Source of the DNA: Caryophanales bacterium UBA2253 | GTDB taxonomy: Bacteria; Bacillota_I; Bacilli_A; ML615J-28; CAG-698 | Reading direction: 5' to 3' | Length of the DNA stretch: 22,441 nt | Assembly (NCBI GenBank): GCA_002347755.1 | Contig: DDXT01000002.1 | Location: 1 to 22,441, forward strand | Part shown: positions 1-7,132 of the stretch, piece after piece | How the letters are laid out: every line of letters starts with the position of its first letter | Numbering within the stretch: position 1 is the first letter of the stretch | Program-made: the position numbers and the translations under genes | Notes under the pieces: generated by a model | Database searches by the model: none | The model's input: the letters and a program-made list of their open reading frames with translations, nothing else | Told to the model about the DNA's origin: nothing

Positions 1-183
1 AGCGAAATAACAAAAAAGTGAAAGTTGCTTTTCTCTTACCAAAAAGGCCCCATTTCACTCTGTTTTTACAGCTTAATTACAAAATTACAGTTCCATCGCA
101 TAACAAGTGTCAAACTCAGGTTATAACACAAACGCTTTTTTTTACAACAAAAATCGCTTCAAAATCGGTTTGAAAACATTATC

Positions 184-579
184 CTATTTTTCGAATTCCA
201 CGGTGGTTTCGATGGTCGCAACCTTGCTGATGGTCTCATGAATCGAGCAGTATTGCGTACCCAATTCCACGCATCTTCGGAACTGTTTTTCATCGCTGGC
301 CCCCCGGATGATCATCTTGATCCAGACATGTTCGAGGGTCGTGATCTGGCCTTCCCGATGAACGCCGTTGATCTCGACCGAAGCGCCGGAAAAACTCAAT
401 TTCTTTTTTTCAACAATCGAGAGGAAAGTCGAATAAAAGCACGAAGCCAAAGCCCCGAATAGCAAATTGTAAGGTCGGAATCCGCCTTCTTGTTTTCCGA
501 TCAGGATGGTTCCTTTCGGAGCGGTCATGATGCCGTTGAAATCGTTGGAAAATTCCACTTTTACATTATCTGATGCCAT
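184..579 (-). CDS. OsmC/Ohr-family protein
   Basis: A 131-residue protein of the OsmC/Ohr fold. The length is typical, and the two family cysteines are in the expected places: Cys47 in the segment GALASCFYSTF at the start of the central helix, and Cys111 in YCSIHETIS. Characterised members are thiol peroxidases that reduce organic hydroperoxides in the cytoplasm. This one belongs to the broad OsmC-like group with CSIHETIS in place of the usual CPV-type second cysteine motif, so substrate and activity are not certain. The start is supported by AAAGGAG about 6 bases upstream of the ATG. The gene is divergent from the arginine operon and shares its 194-base intergenic region. An antioxidant role would suit an anaerobe, but that is inference. 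Confidence 0.88.
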   Translation of the reverse strand: MASDNVKVEFSNDFNGIMTAPKGTILIGKQEGGFRPYNLLFGALASCFYSTFLSIVEKKKLSFSGASVEINGVHREGQITTLEHVWIKMIIRGASDEKQFRRCVELGTQYCSIHETISKVATIETTVEFEK

Positions 580-609
580 ATGATTCTCCTTTAATTTAAA
601 TTCAACCGT

Positions 610-618
610 ATTATACCA
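610..618 (-). promoter_or_regulatory. Extended -10 promoter of the OsmC-like gene
   Basis: Read on the minus strand the sequence is TGGTATAAT: a perfect TATAAT (610-615) with an upstream TG at the extended -10 position. No good -35 hexamer is visible at 16-18 bases. The start of transcription would lie near 603, giving a short leader with the AAAGGAG site before the ATG. The same extended box occurs in the divergent arcA promoter. Confidence 0.65.
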
Positions 619-700
619 TAGAACTTCCCGGTTTTGGAAGCAGACTTTCCCAAAAAAGAAGGAAATGCTTGCAAAGCCATGAAAACGAAATGTTACTTTC

Positions 701-732
701 TTGTTTCCTTGAAAACGCTTTTATGGTATAAT
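701..732 (+). promoter_or_regulatory. Promoter of the arginine/ornithine operon
   Basis: An extended -10, TGGTATAAT (TG at 724-725, TATAAT at 727-732), lies 41 bases upstream of the arcA start. The best -35-like hexamer is TTGTTT at 701-706, but the 20-base spacing is long, so the promoter probably relies on the extended -10 and possibly an activator. It is the only convincing promoter I see for the ten genes that follow. AAAGGA at 760-765 is the arcA ribosome binding site. Confidence 0.7.
710..723 (+). promoter_or_regulatory. cre-like catabolite-control operator
   Basis: TGAAAACGCTTTTA matches the CcpA consensus TGWAANCGNTNWCA at 13 of 14 positions; only the C at position 13 is missing. It lies immediately upstream of the extended -10 of the arcA promoter, where a bound CcpA/HPr-Ser-P complex would block RNA polymerase. 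Catabolite repression of arginine deiminase operons by CcpA is known in several Gram-positive bacteria. No ccpA gene is in the window, so the regulator is inferred. Confidence 0.55.
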
Positions 733-773
733 GGAAAAGTAAAAGAAATATCAATCAAGAAAGGAAAACGGCT

Positions 774-2006
774 ATGAAACCACTGAATGTAAAATCAGAA
801 ATTGGCAAGTTAAAACGTGTTTTATTACACCGTCCGGGCGGAGAATTGGAAAATTTGACCCCGAAGGTTTTGGACCAACTGCTTTTTGACGACATCCCGT
901 GGTTGGATCTGGCCATCAAAGAACACAATGCTTTCGCTGATCTGCTTAAAAAACGCGGCGTGGAAGTTCTTTACCTTTCGGAGTTGGCAGCGGAAGCCAT
1001 CGACACCAGTCTGGATGTCAAGGATCAGTTCATCAAACAGTTCATCACCGAAGCCAATGTTACCAGCGAGACCTTGGCCAATGTCCTGACTGACTATTTG
1101 CGGGCCTTTTCATCCACCAAAGCAATGATTGAAAAAACCATGGCGGGAATCCGGAAATCCGAAGTTCCCAACTTCGAAAAACGGACTCTTTCTGATTACA
1201 TCAAGGATTATCCGTTTGTCACCGATCCGATGCCGAATTTGTATTTCACCCGCGATCCGTTTTCCGTCATCGGCAACGGCGTTTCCATCAGCAAGATGTA
1301 TACGCTGACTCGCAGCCGGGAAACGATATATGGGGAATACATTTTCAAATTTCATCCGCGTTACGGACGAAACACCATTGATAAATATTACGGACGAAAT
1401 TACCTGCCGACCATCGAGGGTGGGGACATCATGGTCCTAAATGATAAACTGATCGCCGTCGGCGTCAGCCAAAGAACCCATCCGGCCGCCATTGAGCGCT
1501 TGGCCAAGAACCTCTTCTATAATTTTACGACCGGGTTTGAGACCATTCTGGCTTTCGATATTCCGAAAAGCCGGTCATTCATGCATTTGGATACCGCTTT
1601 GACGCAAGTCGATTACGGAAAATTCACCATTCATCATGAACTTCGGAGCACCATCAAAGCTTTCGAATTGACCAAGGACCCAAACAAGCACAACAAACTG
1701 CTGGTTCGGCCGCTGGAAAAGAAACTTGACGCATTGCTCGAACATTACTTGCAACGCGAAGTCACGCTGATCCCCTGCGGCGGGGAAGATGTCGTTTCCT
1801 CCGACCGCGAACAATGGAATGACGGGGCCAATACGCTTTGCATTTCGCCGGGGGAAGTCATCGTTTATGAACGAAATCACATCACCAATTCGATTTTGGC
1901 TCACCATGGAATCAAAGTCAACACCATTCCATCCAGCGAACTGTCGCGGGGGCGCGGGGGTCCGCGTTGCATGAGCATGCCGTTTGTCAGAGAAAACTTA
2001 AAATAA
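774..2006 (+). CDS. arcA: Arginine deiminase
   Basis: Hydrolyses L-arginine to citrulline and ammonia in the cytoplasm, the first step of the arginine deiminase pathway. The 410-residue length is normal. Catalytic motifs of the guanidine-modifying fold are intact: FTRDP with Asp161, HLDTA with His271 and Asp273, the GGEDVVSSDREQWNDGAN segment, and the C-terminal GRGGPRCMSMPF carrying the nucleophile Cys399. The ATG is supported by AAAGGA 8 bases upstream. It is the promoter-proximal gene of the operon and is followed after 13 bases by arcB, whose AAAGGAG site lies in the gap. The adjoining arcB and arcC confirm a catabolic role. Identification is secure. Confidence 0.97.
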   Translation: MKPLNVKSEIGKLKRVLLHRPGGELENLTPKVLDQLLFDDIPWLDLAIKEHNAFADLLKKRGVEVLYLSELAAEAIDTSLDVKDQFIKQFITEANVTSETLANVLTDYLRAFSSTKAMIEKTMAGIRKSEVPNFEKRTLSDYIKDYPFVTDPMPNLYFTRDPFSVIGNGVSISKMYTLTRSRETIYGEYIFKFHPRYGRNTIDKYYGRNYLPTIEGGDIMVLNDKLIAVGVSQRTHPAAIERLAKNLFYNFTTGFETILAFDIPKSRSFMHLDTALTQVDYGKFTIHHELRSTIKAFELTKDPNKHNKLLVRPLEKKLDALLEHYLQREVTLIPCGGEDVVSSDREQWNDGANTLCISPGEVIVYERNHITNSILAHHGIKVNTIPSSELSRGRGGPRCMSMPFVRENLK

Positions 2007-2019
2007 AGGAGATAAAAAT

Positions 2020-3021
2020 ATGGAAATTAATTTAAAAGGCCGCAGTTTTTTGAAATTATTGGATTATTCACCCGAAGAACTAGGCTATTTGTTGCAACTC
2101 TCGACCAAGTTAAAAAGCCTTAAAAAGAATGGAGAACTTTTCCAACCGTTAAAAGGAAAAAATATTGCCCTCATTTTTGAAAAGGACTCCACCCGGACCC
2201 GCTGTGCTTTTGAAGTCGCCGGTTACGATTTGGGAATGGGCGTCACCTATCTGGGACCAACCGGAACGCAGATGGGCAAAAAGGAAAGCATCAAGGATAC
2301 CGCCCGCGTTTTGGGACGGATGTATGAAGGCATCGAATTCCGCGGATACAGTCAGGACACCGTGGAGACGCTCGCCAAGTATTCCGGAGTTCCGATTTGG
2401 AACGGCCTGACCGATTTTTCCCATCCGACGCAAGTGCTGGCCGATTTATTGACCATCATGGAGCATAAAGGAAAACTGACCGGCGTCAAACTGGCTTATT
2501 TGGGCGATGCTCGTTATAATATGGGAAATTCGCTTCTCATCGGCTGTGCCAAGATGGGAATGGATTTCCGAGCTGTAGCGCCGAAAGCGCTTTGGCCATC
2601 CATTGATTTGATTGAAAAAGCCCGGGAGATCGCTAAATCCACCGGTGCCAAGATCACGATTACCGAAGACGTTTCCTCCGGGACCAAAGGCGTCGACGTC
2701 ATTTATACTGATGTTTGGGTTTCCATGGGCGAATCAGATTCCGTTTGGGAAGAAAGAATCAAGATGCTTACTCCTTATCAGGTCAATCAAGTAATGATGA
2801 AAAACGCCGGATCTAAGGCCATCTTCTTGCATTGCCTGCCTTCTTTTCACAATCTGGAAACCAGCATCGGAAAAGAAGTCAACATCAAACATGGCCTGGA
2901 CGGAATCGAAGTTACCGAAGAAGTCTTTGAAGGACCGCAATCGGTGGTTTTCGATCAAGCGGAAAACCGTCTCCATACCATCAAAGCCGTCATCCTTGCC
3001 ACTTTGGGAGCCGATAAATGA
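2020..3021 (+). CDS. arcB: Ornithine carbamoyltransferase (catabolic)
   Basis: Cytoplasmic enzyme that phosphorolyses citrulline to ornithine and carbamoyl phosphate. At 333 residues it has the family length and signatures: the carbamoyl-phosphate loop STRTR (residues 57-61), HPTQ (from His135), the SMG-type loop in WVSMGES, and HCLP with Cys272 near the C-terminus. Sequence alone does not separate the catabolic from the biosynthetic direction. Its place between arginine deiminase and carbamate kinase argues for catabolism, hence arcB and not argF. The stop TGA overlaps the arcC start as ATGA, so translation is probably coupled. The ornithine formed is the substrate for the second half of the operon. 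Confidence 0.95.
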   Translation: MEINLKGRSFLKLLDYSPEELGYLLQLSTKLKSLKKNGELFQPLKGKNIALIFEKDSTRTRCAFEVAGYDLGMGVTYLGPTGTQMGKKESIKDTARVLGRMYEGIEFRGYSQDTVETLAKYSGVPIWNGLTDFSHPTQVLADLLTIMEHKGKLTGVKLAYLGDARYNMGNSLLIGCAKMGMDFRAVAPKALWPSIDLIEKAREIAKSTGAKITITEDVSSGTKGVDVIYTDVWVSMGESDSVWEERIKMLTPYQVNQVMMKNAGSKAIFLHCLPSFHNLETSIGKEVNIKHGLDGIEVTEEVFEGPQSVVFDQAENRLHTIKAVILATLGADK

Positions 3022-3953
3022 GCCGAATCGTGATCGCTCTGGGCGGAAACGCCTTGGGCAACACCCCTCTGGAACAGCTGGAATTGGTCAAGCAAACCGC
3101 GAAACCGATTGCGAAAATCATCGCCATGGGGCATGAAGTCATCGTCGCCCATGGCAATGGTCCGCAAGTCGGAATGATCAATCTGGCTTTTGAAGTCGCC
3201 TCGAAAACGAATAAGAACGTCCCGGAAATGCCTTTCCCCGAATGCGGAGCCATGAGTCAGGGATACATCGGTTACCACCTTCAGAATGCTTTGCAAGCGG
3301 AAATCACGCTTTTGGGATTGAAAAAACAAATAGCCACCGTCATCACCCAAGTCGAAGTCAACCCCGACGATCCGGCCTTTTCTGCCCCTTCCAAACCCAT
3401 CGGCTCGTTTTACAACCAGGACGAAGCGCAGACTTTGGCCATTGAGAAAGGTTACGAGATGAAGGAGGACTCCGGCCGGGGTTACCGCCGGGTCGTTCCA
3501 AGTCCAAAACCGATTGGAATCGTGGAAATTGATGTCATCCGGACTTTGGTGGCCGCCCAACATCCGGTCATCACCGTCGGAGGCGGCGGGATCCCGGTCG
3601 TCAAAGACAATGGTCATTTTCGCGGCGTGGCCGCCGTCATCGATAAAGATTTTGCGAGCGCGGTTTTAGCCAGCGAACTGAATGCGGATCTATTGGTCAT
3701 TCTGACCGCGGTGGACAAAGTTTCTTTGAATTATGGGAAACCGACCCAAATCGATCTTTCCGAGATTGCGGTCCCGGAACTGGAAAAGCACATCAAAAAC
3801 GGCCATTTCGCGAAAGGAAGCATGCTTCCAAAAGTGGAAGCGGCCATCAGTTTCGTGAAAACCAACCCAAGCCGAAAAGCCATCATTGCTTCGCTTTCGA
3901 AAGCCGCGTTGGCTTTGGAAGGAAAAAGCGGAACCACGGTCACTCTGTCATAA
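3018..3953 (+). CDS. arcC: Carbamate kinase
   Basis: Transfers the phosphoryl group of carbamoyl phosphate to ADP, giving ATP and carbamate, which decays to CO2 and ammonia. This is the energy-yielding step of the arginine deiminase pathway. The 311-residue protein has the amino-acid-kinase fold motifs in order: N-terminal ALGGNALG, HGNGPQVG, GGGGIPV in the middle, AAVIDKDFASA and LTAVDKV for nucleotide binding. The start overlaps the arcB stop by four bases (ATGA), with GGGAG in the end of arcB as ribosome binding site. The following gene starts after 25 bases with no terminator between, so I read the operon as continuous. Confidence 0.96.
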   Translation: MSRIVIALGGNALGNTPLEQLELVKQTAKPIAKIIAMGHEVIVAHGNGPQVGMINLAFEVASKTNKNVPEMPFPECGAMSQGYIGYHLQNALQAEITLLGLKKQIATVITQVEVNPDDPAFSAPSKPIGSFYNQDEAQTLAIEKGYEMKEDSGRGYRRVVPSPKPIGIVEIDVIRTLVAAQHPVITVGGGGIPVVKDNGHFRGVAAVIDKDFASAVLASELNADLLVILTAVDKVSLNYGKPTQIDLSEIAVPELEKHIKNGHFAKGSMLPKVEAAISFVKTNPSRKAIIASLSKAALALEGKSGTTVTLS

Positions 3954-3978
3954 AACTAAAAAACGATAGGGGAATAAC

Positions 3979-5037
3979 ATGCGCAAAGAAAAAATTAAAG
4001 TCGTCATCTGGGGATTCGGAGCCATGGGTTCGGGAATGGCCCGAATGATTCTTAAAAAAAACGGATTCGAAATTGTTGGAGTCTGTGATCGCAACCCGAA
4101 TTATATCGGTAAAAGCATCTTCCAAATCCTGAATTTGAAGAGATCACAAGAACAAGACGTCAGCGTCACCCCGAACATCGAAGATGTCGTGCGCCCTTCT
4201 TCTTGCGACATCGTCATGCTGGCCACGGATTCTTTCACCGCCAAGGCCTTCCCGAAGATCAAATGGCTTCTGGAAAAGAAAGTCAACATCATTTCCACCG
4301 CCGAACAAATGGCTTATCCGAAAGCCAATGAACCGGAGATCGCCAAAGCCATCAATGAATTGGCCATCAAAAACAAAGTGACGGTTCTCGGAACCGGCAT
4401 CAACCCGGGCATGATGATGGACCTCTTGGTCATCGCCATGACCGGAGTCATGGAAAACGTCGACGAAGTTTCCGTCAGCCGGGTCAACAGCCTTTCGCCT
4501 TTTGGGGAAACCGTCATGGAAGAACAAGGTGTCGGTTTGACGGTACCTGTTTTCTTAGAAAAAGTAAAAAGCGGGCATCTGGTCGGGCATGTCGGGTTCA
4601 AAGAGTCGGTTTCGATGATCGCCGATGCCGTCGGTTGGAAACTGACCAAGTTTTCCCAATCCATGGTCCCAATCGTTACCGCCGTTGACCGCAAGAGTTC
4701 CTTTGGTCAAGTCAAAAAAGGCGATGTGGCGGGAGTGGACATGGTCGGAGAAGGCGAGGTTGATGGCAAAAACATCATCCACATGCGCCATCCGCAACAA
4801 ATCGAACCTCAGCTCGGGGGAGTCAGCACCGGCGATTACATCACCATCAAGGGCAGTCCCGAGGTCAATCTCCGCATTAATCCGGAAATCGACGGCGGCA
4901 AGGGAACCATCGCCATTTGCGTCAACATGATCCCTCACGTCATCAACGCCCGTCCGGGTTTGAAAACGATGATTGATCTGCCGGTCCCGCGCGCCATCAT
5001 GGGCGACGTCAGGACCATGATTGAAGAGGAGGGATGA
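3979..5037 (+). CDS. ord: 2,4-diaminopentanoate dehydrogenase
   Basis: NAD(P)-dependent oxidative deamination of 2,4-diaminopentanoate to 2-amino-4-oxopentanoate, releasing ammonia. The 352-residue protein starts with a Rossmann nucleotide-binding segment, IWGFGAMGSGMA at residues 11-22, followed by a dihydrodipicolinate-reductase-like domain with GTGINPGMMMD. Those features alone would only say 'DapB-like dehydrogenase'; the specific call rests on the next genes being ortA, ortB, oraS and oraE, the conserved ornithine-oxidation cluster of clostridia. A purine-rich AGGGGAAT precedes the ATG. The stop overlaps the ortA start (ATGA). It begins the second metabolic half of the operon. Confidence 0.92.
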   Translation: MRKEKIKVVIWGFGAMGSGMARMILKKNGFEIVGVCDRNPNYIGKSIFQILNLKRSQEQDVSVTPNIEDVVRPSSCDIVMLATDSFTAKAFPKIKWLLEKKVNIISTAEQMAYPKANEPEIAKAINELAIKNKVTVLGTGINPGMMMDLLVIAMTGVMENVDEVSVSRVNSLSPFGETVMEEQGVGLTVPVFLEKVKSGHLVGHVGFKESVSMIADAVGWKLTKFSQSMVPIVTAVDRKSSFGQVKKGDVAGVDMVGEGEVDGKNIIHMRHPQQIEPQLGGVSTGDYITIKGSPEVNLRINPEIDGGKGTIAICVNMIPHVINARPGLKTMIDLPVPRAIMGDVRTMIEEEG

Positions 5038-5342
5038 TTTTGATAAAGAACAATACTTGGGTTCAAATCGAGAAAATCGTTTTGAAACCGGAAGAGCGAA
5101 CCGGAAACATCCCGGAAGATACCAAAAAAGTTCCGCTGCGGATGTGGGTCAAAGGTTGGCTCCAAGCCGACGCGGAAATGGGGCAAAATGTCATCATTAC
5201 CACTGTCACCGGCCGTCTCGAAGGCGGTCTTTTAGTCGCCGCCAACCCCAGTTTCACCCTTAATTACGGCGACTTCGTTCCGGAGATCCAAGAAATAGAC
5301 AAAATCGTGAAGAAAGCCCTCTACGGTGCCCGCCATGGATAA
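5034..5342 (+). CDS. ortA: 2-amino-4-oxopentanoate thiolase, alpha subunit
   Basis: Small subunit (102 residues) of the heteromeric thiolase that splits 2-amino-4-oxopentanoate with CoA into alanine and acetyl-CoA. It has no catalytic signature that I can point to. The call comes from its size, its position directly before ortB and after ord, and general resemblance to OrtA (segment KVPLRMWVKGWL). The ATG overlaps the ord stop as ATGA, with GAGGAGGG just upstream as ribosome binding site. The 3' end overlaps the ortB start, so the two subunits are probably made by coupled translation in matched amounts. Confidence 0.9.
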   Translation: MILIKNNTWVQIEKIVLKPEERTGNIPEDTKKVPLRMWVKGWLQADAEMGQNVIITTVTGRLEGGLLVAANPSFTLNYGDFVPEIQEIDKIVKKALYGARHG

Positions 5343-6753
5343 AGACAATTCTTACCAAAGTCTGATGGACCGTAAAAACGCCATCATGAAAACCTCGGTC
5401 GGAATCGATTATTCCCTTTACGAAACCGGGAAGATCAGTTTTGACTATGAAGCGCTGATGAACGAGAACGGTTATCCGATCCCGGTCATCAAAAGCATTC
5501 AGATAACACACGGAGTCGGAAACACGCCGCTCAAAGAAATGCGCAACCTGACCGCTTTGGCCCGAAAATACAGCACTCCGGGTTTTGGAGCCCGGATCTT
5601 CATAAAAGACGAAGCTTTGAATGATTCCGGGAGTTTCAAAGCCCGCCGGGCTTCCATCTCCGTTTACCAAGCCAAAAAAATGGGTTATAAAGGCGTCATT
5701 ACCGCGACGAGCGGGAATTATGGCGCCGCCGTTGCCTCCCAAGCTGCCAAATACGGCTTGAAATGCATCGTCGTTCAGGAATGTTATGACAGCCAAAAAA
5801 TCGGACAACCGGAGATCATTGAAAAAGCCCGGGCTTGCGAAGCTTACGGAGCCGAAGTCATTCAGCTCAGCGTCGGACCCGAACTCTTTTATACTTTCCT
5901 TATACTGCTTGAAGAAACCGGTTATTTCAATGCTTCGCTTTATACCCCGTTTGGCATTTCCGGAATCGAAACTCTCGGCAGCGAACTAATCGAGGATTGT
6001 CTTAAACTGACCAATCGGCTTCCCAGCGCCATCGTCGTCACCAACGCCGGCGGCGGCAATCTGACCGGGACTGCCCGGGGCATCCGGAAGACCACGACCA
6101 AGAAGATTCCGATCATCGGCGCCAGCGTCAATCTGAAAGGATTGCACATGGCCAGCGATCATGATTTCAACAAGAAGTCCTTTACGACCGGCCATACCGG
6201 CTTCGGAATGCCATACATGACCAATCCGGATCGCAGCGACGTTCCGCGTTCGGCGGCCAGACCGCTTCGGTACATTGACCGTTACGTGACCGTCAATCAA
6301 GGCGAGGTCTTCTTCATGACCGAAGCCTTGGTGGCTTTGGAAGGAATCGAACGGGGCCCCGCCGGAAACATCAGTTTGGCCGCGGCTTTTAGTTTGGCCC
6401 AGACCATGAATGAAAATGAAGTCATCATCGTTCAGGAAACCGAATATACCGGCGCCGGAAAACATCATCAGGCCCAGCTGTCGTTCGCCCGCGCCAACGG
6501 CATCGAGATCCGCTTCGGAAATCCGCGCGAAGAGATCCCGGGCCGCAGCATCATTCTGCCCAGCGACCCCGGCTTGATCAAGGTCATGGACGTCGATTTG
6601 GACGTCATCCGAAAATCACTGATCCGCAACGCCGTCAAAGACCAAACCAAACTGGATCCGATCGACCTGGAATTCCTGGTTCTGGAAACCAACCGCGATT
6701 TGCCATGGGTCAAAGCGGAATTGAAGAATTTGGGCGTTGGATGGGAGGAATAA
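5326..6753 (+). CDS. ortB: 2-amino-4-oxopentanoate thiolase, beta subunit (PLP)
   Basis: Catalytic PLP subunit of the CoA-dependent thiolase giving alanine and acetyl-CoA. The 475-residue protein has a fold-type II (threonine-synthase-like) layout: NDSGSFKARRA with the probable PLP lysine Lys105, a following TATSGNYGAAVAS segment, and the glycine-rich phosphate loop TNAGGGNLTGTARG. A thiolase built on this PLP fold is the hallmark of OrtB. Two starts are possible: GTG at 5326 with AGAAAG nine bases upstream, or ATG at 5335. I chose GTG on spacing; the difference is three residues. Either start lies within the end of ortA. The next gene begins two bases after the stop. Confidence 0.93.
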   Translation: MPAMDKDNSYQSLMDRKNAIMKTSVGIDYSLYETGKISFDYEALMNENGYPIPVIKSIQITHGVGNTPLKEMRNLTALARKYSTPGFGARIFIKDEALNDSGSFKARRASISVYQAKKMGYKGVITATSGNYGAAVASQAAKYGLKCIVVQECYDSQKIGQPEIIEKARACEAYGAEVIQLSVGPELFYTFLILLEETGYFNASLYTPFGISGIETLGSELIEDCLKLTNRLPSAIVVTNAGGGNLTGTARGIRKTTTKKIPIIGASVNLKGLHMASDHDFNKKSFTTGHTGFGMPYMTNPDRSDVPRSAARPLRYIDRYVTVNQGEVFFMTEALVALEGIERGPAGNISLAAAFSLAQTMNENEVIIVQETEYTGAGKHHQAQLSFARANGIEIRFGNPREEIPGRSIILPSDPGLIKVMDVDLDVIRKSLIRNAVKDQTKLDPIDLEFLVLETNRDLPWVKAELKNLGVGWEE

Positions 6754-6754
6754 A

Positions 6755-7132
6755 ATGGATAAATTGCAAGTCCGTGCCGACGATTTCGAAACCAGACGCA
6801 AGCATCTTCGCGACCTGTCTGACCAGGAATTATATGATTTGTTTTGGAAATACGCCAACGACACCGTCAAACCTTTGATCAAATTAGCTTACAATCACAC
6901 CACACCGGCCATTGAAAGGTCGGTTCTTCTGCGTATGGGGTTCTCCAGTCTGGAAGCAAAGGCGCTAGTTGAAAAAACCATTGACCATCAGCTGATGGGC
7001 AAAGGGGCCGGTCACGTGGTCTATCGCTATTCCAAATTGACCGATCTGCCCCTCCGCGAAGCCGGTCTGCAACTGATGAAGGATTCCGGCTGGGATAAAG
7101 TTTTGGCCAGTTTCGGGGTGAAGCCATGTTAA
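6755..7132 (+). CDS. oraS: D-ornithine 4,5-aminomutase, S subunit
   Basis: Small subunit (125 residues) of the adenosylcobalamin- and PLP-dependent D-ornithine 4,5-aminomutase. It helps form the active site together with the large OraE subunit encoded next. It is recognised from size, position and the N-terminal segment DDFETRRKHLRDLSDQEL. The ATG at 6755 is preferred because GGGAGGAA lies 6 bases upstream; a longer frame from a TTG at 6737 would run inside ortB and lacks such a site. The last seven bases overlap the oraE start, pointing to coupled synthesis of the two subunits. Confidence 0.92.
   Translation: MDKLQVRADDFETRRKHLRDLSDQELYDLFWKYANDTVKPLIKLAYNHTTPAIERSVLLRMGFSSLEAKALVEKTIDHQLMGKGAGHVVYRYSKLTDLPLREAGLQLMKDSGWDKVLASFGVKPC

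Noticed and set aside
3..173. Open plus-strand frame at the left edge with about 57 codons.
   Set aside because: It has no start signal in view and its composition is unlike the real genes. It stops just before the convergent OsmC-like gene and could be chance in AT-rich DNA.
2955..3617. A 220-codon minus-strand frame opposite arcC.
   Set aside because: It is fully covered by arcB/arcC with intact catalytic motifs on the plus strand. It is a shadow frame from codon bias, as are the long frames opposite the ASKHA gene (9518-10519) and oraE.
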